From the NCBI GenBank assembly GCA_012960755.1, contig DUAT01000153.1, positions 90,866 to 154,865 on the forward strand: DNA of 64,000 nucleotides. Direction: 5' to 3'. Positions 7,040-14,516 of the stretch are shown here, piece after piece. Numbering within the stretch: the stretch's first letter is position 1; every line of letters starts with the position of its first letter. The notes beneath the pieces were generated by a model that was not told the DNA's origin, did no database searches, and saw only the letters and a list, made by a program, of their open reading frames with translations. The DNA is from Gammaproteobacteria bacterium. GTDB taxonomy: Bacteria > Pseudomonadota > Gammaproteobacteria > Pseudomonadales > Azotimanducaceae_A. Position numbers and translations under genes: made by a program.

Positions 7040-8590
7040 ATGGTCTGGCAACCGGAAATTGACGAAATCAAACAACGAGTTGCGATGGCCGAGAAAATGG
7101 GTGGTGAAGTCGGTGTCGATGTTCAGCATGGCCGAGGAAAACTGACCATCAGGGAACGTATCGAACGCTTAACCGATACAGGCTCCTTTCAGGAGATTGG
7201 CCGTTTGGCCGGTGCCGCGACCTATGATGGAGATAAACTGGTCGATGTCAGGCCGTCCAATATGCTGATCGGCTTGTGTGATTTAAATGGCCGCAAGGTT
7301 GTTCTGAATGGTAGCGACTTTACTGTCAGGGGAGGGGCAGCAGATGCAGCGATTGGTAACAAGGGAGGGCATGCACAGAATATGGCCAGGGACTGGCGGT
7401 TGCCTTATCTCAGGTTGTTGGATGCCACCGGCGGCAGCGTAAAGACATTTGAGCAGATTGGTCGAACCTATATTCCTACCAACCCGGTCACACCCGGGGT
7501 CGAAAAGTTGCTCTGCGAAGTCCCTGTCGTCTCTGCGGCACTTGGGTCTGTGGCAGGTCTGCCTGCGGTGGATGCCTGCCTGTCTCATTTTAGTTTGATG
7601 GTCAAGGGCATCAGTCAGGTTTTCCCGGGGGGCCCGCCGGTTGTCAAGGCTGCGTTGGGGATCGACATTTCCAAGGAGGATCTGGGGGATGAGCGAACCC
7701 AGATCTTCGCCAGTGGTGCAATTGATAATCTGGCAGACAGTGAAGAAGACGCTTTCAGTATGATCAGACAGTTTCTAGGTTACTTGCCCGACAATGTATG
7801 GCAGATGCCTCCCCGTGTCGAAACCGGGGACGAACCGGATCGTCGTGAAGAAGCCCTGCTTTCAGTTATTCCTCGTAATAAAAGACAAATTTACGACCCA
7901 TACAATGTTCTGACGGCAGTCCTGGACAAAGATTCTTTTTTCGAGATAGGTGAGCATTATGGACGATCCCGTATTATTGGCCTGGCGCGGGTTAACGGTT
8001 ATCCCACAGGGGTAATGATTAACAATCCGAAGAGACTCGGAGGGTCGATGGACGTGGCTGCTGGCACCAAGGTCATTCGTTTTTTACAGCTATGCGATAC
8101 ATTTCATTTACCCATGGTTTATTTTGCGGATGAGCCGGGTTTTATGGCGGGCCCCGAACAACAGAAACAAGGTATCGTTCGCGCTGGTGCCAAGATGGTG
8201 TGCGCGACGCTGCGAACCCAGATGCCCTGGATCTCCGTCATTATCCGACAATTATATGGTGTCGCGGGTCAATGCCATGACCGACCCTCCGGCATGTTCA
8301 AGCGGGTCGCATGGCCATCGGCACACTGGGGTTCCATGCATATTTCAGGAGGGGTGTCTGCGGCCTATCGACGAGTGATTGCTGAAGCTGATGATCCGAA
8401 AGCAAAACAAAAAGAGATAGAAGACCGCCTTGATGCACTCGCCTCACCCTTTAAAACGGCCGAGGCTTTCAATATCGAGGAGATCATGGATCCTCGAGAT
8501 ACCAGACCCATGTTGTGTGAGTTTATGACAATGGCTCAACCCATCATTGAAATGCAATTGGGTCCCACATCAACACCTTACATGCCATAA
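7040..8590 (+). CDS. acyl-CoA carboxylase carboxyltransferase (beta) subunit
   Basis: This 516-residue protein has the two crotonase-fold carboxyltransferase domains of the propionyl-/methylcrotonyl-CoA carboxylase beta family, which moves CO2 from biotin to an acyl-CoA. The N-domain shows RGKLTIRERIERL and GGAADAAIGNKGG; the C-domain shows NNPKRLGGSMDVAAGTK and ADEPGFMAGPEQQ. It opens an operon with an acyl-CoA dehydrogenase and a VOC protein. No biotin carboxylase or biotin carrier gene is present in the window, so the alpha subunit must be encoded elsewhere, or the protein may work with another partner. The stop codon lies in a tandemly repeated ATGCCATAA unit. The operon likely acts on a branched or methyl-branched acyl-CoA, but the substrate is not fixed by the sequence. 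Confidence 0.9.
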   Translation: MVWQPEIDEIKQRVAMAEKMGGEVGVDVQHGRGKLTIRERIERLTDTGSFQEIGRLAGAATYDGDKLVDVRPSNMLIGLCDLNGRKVVLNGSDFTVRGGAADAAIGNKGGHAQNMARDWRLPYLRLLDATGGSVKTFEQIGRTYIPTNPVTPGVEKLLCEVPVVSAALGSVAGLPAVDACLSHFSLMVKGISQVFPGGPPVVKAALGIDISKEDLGDERTQIFASGAIDNLADSEEDAFSMIRQFLGYLPDNVWQMPPRVETGDEPDRREEALLSVIPRNKRQIYDPYNVLTAVLDKDSFFEIGEHYGRSRIIGLARVNGYPTGVMINNPKRLGGSMDVAAGTKVIRFLQLCDTFHLPMVYFADEPGFMAGPEQQKQGIVRAGAKMVCATLRTQMPWISVIIRQLYGVAGQCHDRPSGMFKRVAWPSAHWGSMHISGGVSAAYRRVIAEADDPKAKQKEIEDRLDALASPFKTAEAFNIEEIMDPRDTRPMLCEFMTMAQPIIEMQLGPTSTPYMP

Positions 8591-8624
8591 AAAGTATGCC
8601 ATAAAATATATGCCATAAGATGCC
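8582..8624 (+). repeat. 14-base tandem repeat across the carboxylase stop codon
   Basis: ATGCCATAA starts at 8582, 8596 and 8610, followed by a partial ATGCC at 8620. The first two units are 14 bases long. Each full copy reads Met-Pro-stop; because 14 is not a multiple of three, TAA appears at 8588, 8602 and 8616 in three different frames. The repeat ends immediately before the ribosome-binding site of the next gene. Confidence 0.9.
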
Positions 8625-8637
8625 AAGGAGGTACACA

Positions 8638-9831
8638 ATGTCAGAGACATTTAGAGAAGAGGTTCGAGCCTGGTTGGAAGAAAACTGCCCGCAAAGCATG
8701 CGAACACCCATGGTTGAGGGTGAAATGGTGGACGGAGGGTCGAAACTGCGCAGCACGAACCCCGATTCTTACCTGTGGCTTGATCGCATGGCAGAAAAAG
8801 GCTGGACAGTACCAAACTGGCCAGTTGAATATGGAGGCGCTGGCTTGAACAAGGACGAGTTTATTGTCCTGTTGGAAGAAATGACCCGTATCAATGCTCG
8901 TACTCCCTTGTCCGGGATGGGCGTTATCATGATCGGTCCGACATTGCTCGAATATGGTAACGAGGAGCAAAAGGCACGACACCTGCCTAAAATAGCCAAT
9001 GGCGAAATTCGCTGGTGCCAGGGTTACAGTGAACCCGGGTCAGGGTCTGACCTGGCCAGTCTGCAAACCAGGGCTGAAGACAAAGGAGATCATTTCCTGG
9101 TTAATGGCCAGAAGATTTGGACCTCCGGTGCTAATCATGCCGACTGGATCTTTTGCCTGACCAGAACTGATCCCAAGGTGCCGAAACATGAGGGCATCAG
9201 TTTTATGTTGTTTTCAATGGATTCACCCGGCGTGAGCGTAAAACCCATCAAGTTGATCAGTGGCTCTTCGCCTTTTTGTGAAACCTTTTTTGACGATGTG
9301 CAGGTACCCAAAGATGATCTGGTACATCAGATGAATCGTGGCTGGACAGTCGCAAAACGTCTGCTGCAGCATGAACGTTCAGGAATTCACACCCTCGCCG
9401 CGGCAACAACAGGGCGAGACAGGCAACAAACGGGTTTAAGTTTAAAACAGGCAGCAATCGAGTATATAGGACTGAGTGATGGTAAATTGAGTGACCGGCA
9501 GCTCCGGGATGAGATTATTCGAAACAGAATGAATAGCCGGGCTTTTTCGCTTACCCAGAATCGTACTGTGGCTGAGTCCGAGGGCGGTACACCCGGTGCA
9601 GCTACCTCCATATTCAAGTTGTTTGGTGCAGACCTTGCGAAGGAACAATTGGAGTTGCAATTAAAAGTCAGGGGAAGTCAGGCTCTGGGCTGGGAGGGAG
9701 AGAGTTTCACTGATGACGAAAAAGCCGTTACTCGAGGCTGGTTGGGATCCAAGGCCGCGTCAATCGCCGGAGGTTCGAACGAGGTGCAGTTAAATATTAT
9801 TGCGAAGCGGGTGCTTGCGTTACCTGACTAA
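8638..9831 (+). CDS. acyl-CoA dehydrogenase family protein
   Basis: A 397-residue FAD-dependent acyl-CoA dehydrogenase. The start at 8638 is chosen because AAGGAGGT lies seven bases upstream; an upstream ATG at 8620 belongs to the tandem repeat. The signature GYSEPGSGSDLASLQ is near residue 130, with KIWTSGANHADW following. The C-terminus reads ASIAGGSNEVQLNIIAKRV, where the usual catalytic Glu position aligns with Gly. It is paralogous to the dehydrogenase at 4760. Enzymes lacking this Glu can place their base elsewhere or act as one half of a heteromeric dehydrogenase; which applies here is open. It sits between the carboxylase beta subunit and a VOC protein, so a shared acyl-CoA substrate is likely. 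Confidence 0.92.
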   Translation: MSETFREEVRAWLEENCPQSMRTPMVEGEMVDGGSKLRSTNPDSYLWLDRMAEKGWTVPNWPVEYGGAGLNKDEFIVLLEEMTRINARTPLSGMGVIMIGPTLLEYGNEEQKARHLPKIANGEIRWCQGYSEPGSGSDLASLQTRAEDKGDHFLVNGQKIWTSGANHADWIFCLTRTDPKVPKHEGISFMLFSMDSPGVSVKPIKLISGSSPFCETFFDDVQVPKDDLVHQMNRGWTVAKRLLQHERSGIHTLAAATTGRDRQQTGLSLKQAAIEYIGLSDGKLSDRQLRDEIIRNRMNSRAFSLTQNRTVAESEGGTPGAATSIFKLFGADLAKEQLELQLKVRGSQALGWEGESFTDDEKAVTRGWLGSKAASIAGGSNEVQLNIIAKRVLALPD

Positions 9832-9857
9832 AACAAAATAGAACGGGAGGTTACATC

Positions 9858-10709
9858 ATGATCACAGGAATGCCACGTATTGCCATTGCAGTTCACGATT
9901 TCGGCGCCACGGTTGAGTTGTTCAGAGACAAATTGGGGATGCCGGTCATTGATATGTCCGACAGCAGTGTGCAAAACCTGGGTGCAAAACTGGCAATGTG
10001 CACCCCGGCAGGCGGCAGCAATATCGAACTCATGTCTCCGGGAGATCCTGCGACACCGCTTAGCCAGAGCCTTGAGAGATTTCTCGATCGTCGTGGCGAG
10101 GGGCTGTTTGCGTTGATGCTCGAAGCACCTGACCCAAATGCCGAGGCAACTGACTTAATCGAGCGGGGTCTTAACGTCCTGCCGCTTATGGCAGGTGCAG
10201 GAGGGCGCGATGTTCACCCGAAATCAACTCACGGTGTGCTCATCAGGGTTTATCCAGAGAACTCTTTCGGCGGCAGTCAAGCCGATGATGCAGATCTTTC
10301 TGCAGGCTTGAGTGGAATTGCACGGGTTATTATTGCGGTCAAAAATCTAGATGACGCGATGGATGTCTACGGGAGACAGTTCAACATGGTAATTGAGGAA
10401 CCCTTTCTTGATTCGGAGCGCGGTGTATGCTCATCGCTTTGCCGACCTCCAGCCGGGGGCACGATCGAACTGGTATCCGTCGAAAACGGTACCCGGCCAT
10501 TTGCCAATTCGATCCAGAATTTTCTAGATTCGAATTCCGAAGGTATGTACGCGCTGGTTCTACAGACCGATGGCTCGTCAACAATTAACGAGACGCTGGC
10601 AGCACGCGGAATGAGCACGAGTGCGAGTAATAGTTCACCGAATAACCTGGAACTGGACTCTGCTTCCACACTGGGTGTCAGATTTATATTGGAACCTGCC
10701 CGGGTCTAG
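9858..10709 (+). CDS. two-domain VOC (glyoxalase/epimerase fold) protein
   Basis: A 283-residue protein with two tandem vicinal-oxygen-chelate modules, roughly residues 1-135 and 150-283, each beginning with a strand such as RIAIAVHDF or RVIIAVKNL followed by the helix of a VOC repeat. VOC proteins include glyoxalase I, methylmalonyl-CoA epimerase and extradiol dioxygenases. As third gene of the carboxylase/dehydrogenase operon, starting 27 bases after the dehydrogenase, it could epimerise or isomerise a carboxylated acyl-CoA. The metal ligands cannot be assigned with certainty from sequence alone. A GGGAGG motif precedes the ATG. Confidence 0.75.
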   Translation: MITGMPRIAIAVHDFGATVELFRDKLGMPVIDMSDSSVQNLGAKLAMCTPAGGSNIELMSPGDPATPLSQSLERFLDRRGEGLFALMLEAPDPNAEATDLIERGLNVLPLMAGAGGRDVHPKSTHGVLIRVYPENSFGGSQADDADLSAGLSGIARVIIAVKNLDDAMDVYGRQFNMVIEEPFLDSERGVCSSLCRPPAGGTIELVSVENGTRPFANSIQNFLDSNSEGMYALVLQTDGSSTINETLAARGMSTSASNSSPNNLELDSASTLGVRFILEPARV

Positions 10710-10715
10710 CTTCAG

Positions 10716-12569
10716 CTATTGTTTTTTTGGCTCTATGCTTGCTTTCCAATATTCGGTTGCTTTCTCTTTTGCCAGTTCGAAAATTTGTTCACTGGTCATC
10801 GATACTTCGGGGTCCTTGCGCATCAGAAGGGGCAGGATATCGTTGATGGATGAAACGGCATAGATTGAAAAGTTACCATTAGTTATCGACTCGACGATAT
10901 CTTCGCGAATCATTAGTTCGCCAATATTGCTCTCAGGGATGATGACGCTTTGTGTACAGCCTGGGTCCTGGGCCTGGCAGGTATCATAAAAACCTTCTAC
11001 TTTTTCCGTCACGGCGCCGATAGGCAGGACGTTTCCATGCTGGTCAATTGCACCTGTCATCGCGAATGACTGGTCTATGGGTAAATTGGTCAAGGCACTG
11101 AGCAAACAGCAGAATTCGGCAGCAGACGCAGAGTCCCCATCGATGCCGCCATAGGTTTGCTCAAAAGCAATAGAAGCTGAAAATGCCAGGGGGTGTACGA
11201 GGTTCAGGGTGCGGCGAATGAGCCCTTTGAGTATGAGAAAACCCTTGGTGTGTATATTGCCCGACAATTCAGATTCGCGTTCGATGTTAATGGCGCCGTC
11301 TTTGCCGGGGCCAATTGAGGCGGTAATTCTAGTGGGAAAACCAAAGGTCAGTAATCCCTCGGAGGTCACGGCAAGTCCGTTGATCTGGCCAACCACCTGC
11401 CCGCTGAATTCTATTTTTATTGTTTTATTGGTAATGAACCGTCTGAATCTTCTAGCAGGAATGTCTGCGCGTTTACGTGACCTGCTAATACTGTTGGTAA
11501 CATCCACAGCCTCTACTAACGGATTGTCACCTTTTTTTGCAAGAAAAGCCGCTTCTCGTGCAATATCGGCAATGCGGCCAAATCTACTGGTTAACTGATC
11601 TTTTTGTGCACAGATACGTGAACCGTGTTCTATCAGTTTCGCCACAGCTTGTGCAGAAAAATGCTTAAGTTTATCCCTTTCGGTAAGTCTTGCGATGACG
11701 TTCGCATAGGCATTAAACCCATCGGAATTTCGGGTAAATGTATCGGCAAAATCGGCCAGTACCTTAAACAGGGACGAAAATCTTGGTTCATATCGATTCA
11801 TAAGGTAATAGGTTTCAGGGTCACCGACCAGCACTACTTTAATGTTAACCGGTATGGGCTTTGGCCGGAGTCTCGGTCCGTTCCAGATGCCGAATAAATC
11901 GTTTGACGTCATTTCGAACAGGCCTGTTTTCAGTGTTCTGAGTAGTGCAGACCATGCGCCGGGCTCGCTCAGAATATCCTGCGCTTCCAGTATCAGAAAG
12001 CCGCCATCTGCTTCAAAAAGTGCTCCGGGTTTAATCATCAAGTGGTCAGACCTTGCGAATACACCATTGGTACTGAACTCCTGGTCGATTCTGCCTATCA
12101 AATTCGAAAGGTTAGGGTTGGTGACGCTAACAACGGGCCGGTCGCCACCGGGATTCTTGGATCTGATAAGGTTTACCCGATATTGCTGAGCGAAATTTTC
12201 CGTGTGTGCAGGTGAGGGTATTTTAACATCAATAAGATCCTCGTTGATTTCGTCTAGAAACTCATGGATCTGTGGCGAATCAAACTGGTTTTTTAGTATG
12301 GTGATACGGGAGCCGACGAACTTTTTTGCTTCTGCCAGCAAAATTTCCTGGAGGGATTCGCTGTGTTTTATTTGTACACTGTTGATCTCGTGACCCAGGT
12401 CTGAAAATTTTCGTTCAAACTCTGTTAACTTGCCCTCGATTGCCTTGAATTCTTCGTCCGATATCTTGTTGTTGTGCCGCAGTTGCTGGAGTTCTTCGAA
12501 TGAAACCGGTTTTCCTGAGATAACTGGCAGAATTGTGGGCAGCATGTTCTGGTCGATCTGTATTGGCAT
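10716..12569 (-). CDS. LonH-type (Lon-related) protease, C-terminal portion after an in-frame stop
   Basis: This 617-residue stretch carries the helical/AAA-derived part and the complete S16 protease domain of the Lon-related family typified by E. coli YcbZ. Catalytic serine is in GDSASAAE (codon at 11132-11130) and the lysine in GAVTEKVEGF. Reading continues in the same frame upstream to a TAA at 12680-12678, beyond which the missing N-terminal domain is encoded. The ATG at 12569 is simply the first standard start after the stop and has no visible ribosome-binding site. The fragment could be expressed by reinitiation or readthrough, or be dead. It is the last gene of the minus-strand operon that begins with the beta-CASP nuclease. 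Confidence 0.75.
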   Translation of the reverse strand: MPIQIDQNMLPTILPVISGKPVSFEELQQLRHNNKISDEEFKAIEGKLTEFERKFSDLGHEINSVQIKHSESLQEILLAEAKKFVGSRITILKNQFDSPQIHEFLDEINEDLIDVKIPSPAHTENFAQQYRVNLIRSKNPGGDRPVVSVTNPNLSNLIGRIDQEFSTNGVFARSDHLMIKPGALFEADGGFLILEAQDILSEPGAWSALLRTLKTGLFEMTSNDLFGIWNGPRLRPKPIPVNIKVVLVGDPETYYLMNRYEPRFSSLFKVLADFADTFTRNSDGFNAYANVIARLTERDKLKHFSAQAVAKLIEHGSRICAQKDQLTSRFGRIADIAREAAFLAKKGDNPLVEAVDVTNSISRSRKRADIPARRFRRFITNKTIKIEFSGQVVGQINGLAVTSEGLLTFGFPTRITASIGPGKDGAINIERESELSGNIHTKGFLILKGLIRRTLNLVHPLAFSASIAFEQTYGGIDGDSASAAEFCCLLSALTNLPIDQSFAMTGAIDQHGNVLPIGAVTEKVEGFYDTCQAQDPGCTQSVIIPESNIGELMIREDIVESITNGNFSIYAVSSINDILPLLMRKDPEVSMTSEQIFELAKEKATEYWKASIEPKKQ

Positions 12570-12677
12570 GACCGTGAGCCCGGCGTCGTGTAACTCTTTA
12601 TCAAACGGGCTGCCTATTTTTCTGATTTCTTCCTGGACTTCCTGGTTAAGGGTTCTTTGTTTTGCTTTTACAATATC

Positions 12678-13079
12678 TTAATTTAGATACTCCGGAAGAT
12701 CCGCCTGGGCGAAATCGGAAAACCGGTCCATTGAACGGCGAAAGGATTTGCCTGATCCGGCTTTGAGTTCCAGTAGTTTAGGTTGATCCGGTGCTGCAAA
12801 ATTATAAACATAACACTGATCAGGTAAATCAAAAGTACCCGTTGGAGTCTCTTCAATCATCTGGTGGATAAGTGACATGCGGCCAAAACCAGAGAGCCCT
12901 CGGGCGAATACATTATTACCGTGAATTCTGGTCTCCAGACCATATTGCAATGCATCGACAGCATCGTCCTGGCCAAGAACGCCAGGTTCTGGAGTCAGTT
13001 CGTCCGTGCTACTGAATCCCAGCAGTTGTGGGTTACAGATCCAACGGGCATGCTCTGGTGTGAGTTTCAGGGCGGCCAT
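12678..13079 (-). pseudogene. LonH-type protease, N-terminal portion ending at in-frame TAA
   Basis: This 133-residue frame is the N-terminus of the same Lon-related protease: LTPEHARWICNPQLLGF, GVLGQDDAVDALQYGLE and a P-loop-like GLSGFGRMS, which corresponds to the GxxGxGRxS loop usual in this family. It runs into TAA at 12680-12678, in the middle of a predicted helix (DLPEYLN, stop, DIVKAKQR), and the frame continues intact on the other side. A single base change from CAA, GAA or AAA would explain the stop. Intact relatives are about 780-800 residues, which equals the two parts plus the 36 codons between them. A sequencing error, a real nonsense mutation or recoding are all possible. Confidence 0.8.
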
Positions 13080-13088
13080 TAAGATAGA

Positions 13089-13304
13089 CTAGTCGTTCAG
13101 TCGATCTTTGATTCGATCATAAGCGGAAGAGAGTTCTTCCATCACTACTTTCGCTGATTTTTTCAGTTCATCGGTGGTTTCTTTGGTTTCCTGTTGAAAA
13201 TGATGCAGGTTATTTTCGGCAGTATCCCATTTGTGTTCGAGCTCCGCCCGCTTCCTGAGAGGATCCTGCCGTGGTCTTATTATTGCGATACTTTCGAGTA
13301 GATT
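13089..13304 (-). pseudogene. coiled-coil small-protein remnant without start codon
   Basis: The minus strand has an open frame of about 70 codons ending in TAG at 13091-13089. It reads as a charged amphipathic helix: RKRAELEHKWDTAE, then QETKETTDELKKSAK, then MEELSSAYDRIKDRL. This looks like the C-terminal part of the small coiled-coil proteins of about 90-100 residues often found in stress clusters. No ATG, GTG or TTG occurs before the helix, because a TGA at 13307-13305 and the end of the permease gene intervene. It is therefore best read as a truncated gene, or one started from a rare codon such as ATA or ATC. Confidence 0.35.
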
Positions 13305-14506
13305 TCAATCATCAAAAACATCGCTGTCGTGGCGAATCCAAACCTGGGCAACCATACTGAATATACTGCTACGTTGCCAGGGTTCGGAAGACGAACTTTG
13401 ATTCTTAGAAGCGCCAGGTTTACCAGGGCAAACACCGTGAGCACCAGATAGCTGGTGAACTGTGCGAGGGTTACCAGAGGAAACGCCAGGGCGAACAATA
13501 ATATAAGAATTACCACACCAAGTGTGCTGTTGATCGGTGTGCTTGTTGCGGGGTGAATTGTAGCGAGCGGGGCAGGTAACCAATTTCTACTGGCCATGCC
13601 ATAAGACAGTCGCGATGCCATGATAATTTGAATTAAACATCCATTGACGACGGCGAATAAACCGATCACTGTAATCAAAACCGGAGGCTCGCCAGTCGCC
13701 TCCGTGTACAGCAGAGCCAGGGGAGCAGTTGAGGATGTCAATTGTTCCTGCGTAAGCACATTCACTGCCACCCAGGAGATAGCGGCATAGAGCAAACTGG
13801 ACACCACCACGCAAATCAGGATTGCTCTTGGCATGTTTCGCTGGGGTTCTTTCACTTCCTCCGCGATGTTAACCATGTCTTCAAATCCAATATAAGCATA
13901 AAAAGCCAGGAAGGCACCCGAGAAAACACCCGTCCATGAGACCGATTCGGTTGACTGTATTTCGACGCTCAGGGCGCCTGATCGCTGGGTTAAATAATCA
14001 GCACCGACAACCATAATGAGAATCAAACCGGCTACTTCAATAATTGTTAACAAGGCCGCGACCTTCGTTGATTCGTTGATGCCCCAGGCGGCCAGGGCAC
14101 CGAGTGAAACAATCAGGGTCACCACGATAACGGGGGCTGGAATGTCGATAAACACCTGCAGATAACCAGCGAAGCCATGAGCAATTGCCGCAGAAGAGAC
14201 GATGCCCGCTAACATGATCAATAGCCCAACAATGCGGGAGAGGTTTACATTGTGAAATCCTTCCTGAATATAAACGGCTTCGCCAGCGCTCACCGGATAA
14301 CGAGCCGATAGTTCGGCATAGGTGAATGCAGAGATAGCAGCAACAATTGAGGCGATAAAAAATGCCAGGGGTGCAAGATAGCCTGCCTCACCGGCGACTT
14401 TACCTATCAGCACATAAATACCGGCGCCAAGAATATTACCCAGACCAAAAAAGGTCACCAGGGGGAGCGATAAGGTTCGCTTCAAAGTGTTTTCAGCTGG
14501 TTGCAT
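13280..14506 (-). CDS. APC superfamily amino acid permease
   Basis: A 408-residue integral membrane transporter with about 11-12 hydrophobic segments. The first segment carries the APC signature GLGNILGAGIYVLIGKVAG, and the region near residue 205 reads FYAYIGFEDMVNIAEEVKEP, typical of the consensus amphipathic region. These define the basic/neutral amino acid or polyamine branch. It lies 10 bases after the RND exporter in a tight minus-strand operon with the beta-CASP nuclease and the LonH-type protease. Stress-cluster context suggests import or exchange of an amino acid under stress, but the substrate is not predictable. Confidence 0.88.
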   Translation of the reverse strand: MQPAENTLKRTLSLPLVTFFGLGNILGAGIYVLIGKVAGEAGYLAPLAFFIASIVAAISAFTYAELSARYPVSAGEAVYIQEGFHNVNLSRIVGLLIMLAGIVSSAAIAHGFAGYLQVFIDIPAPVIVVTLIVSLGALAAWGINESTKVAALLTIIEVAGLILIMVVGADYLTQRSGALSVEIQSTESVSWTGVFSGAFLAFYAYIGFEDMVNIAEEVKEPQRNMPRAILICVVVSSLLYAAISWVAVNVLTQEQLTSSTAPLALLYTEATGEPPVLITVIGLFAVVNGCLIQIIMASRLSYGMASRNWLPAPLATIHPATSTPINSTLGVVILILLFALAFPLVTLAQFTSYLVLTVFALVNLALLRIKVRLPNPGNVAVYSVWLPRFGFATTAMFLMIEIYSKVSQ

Positions 14507-14516
14507 AAGTTTTGAT

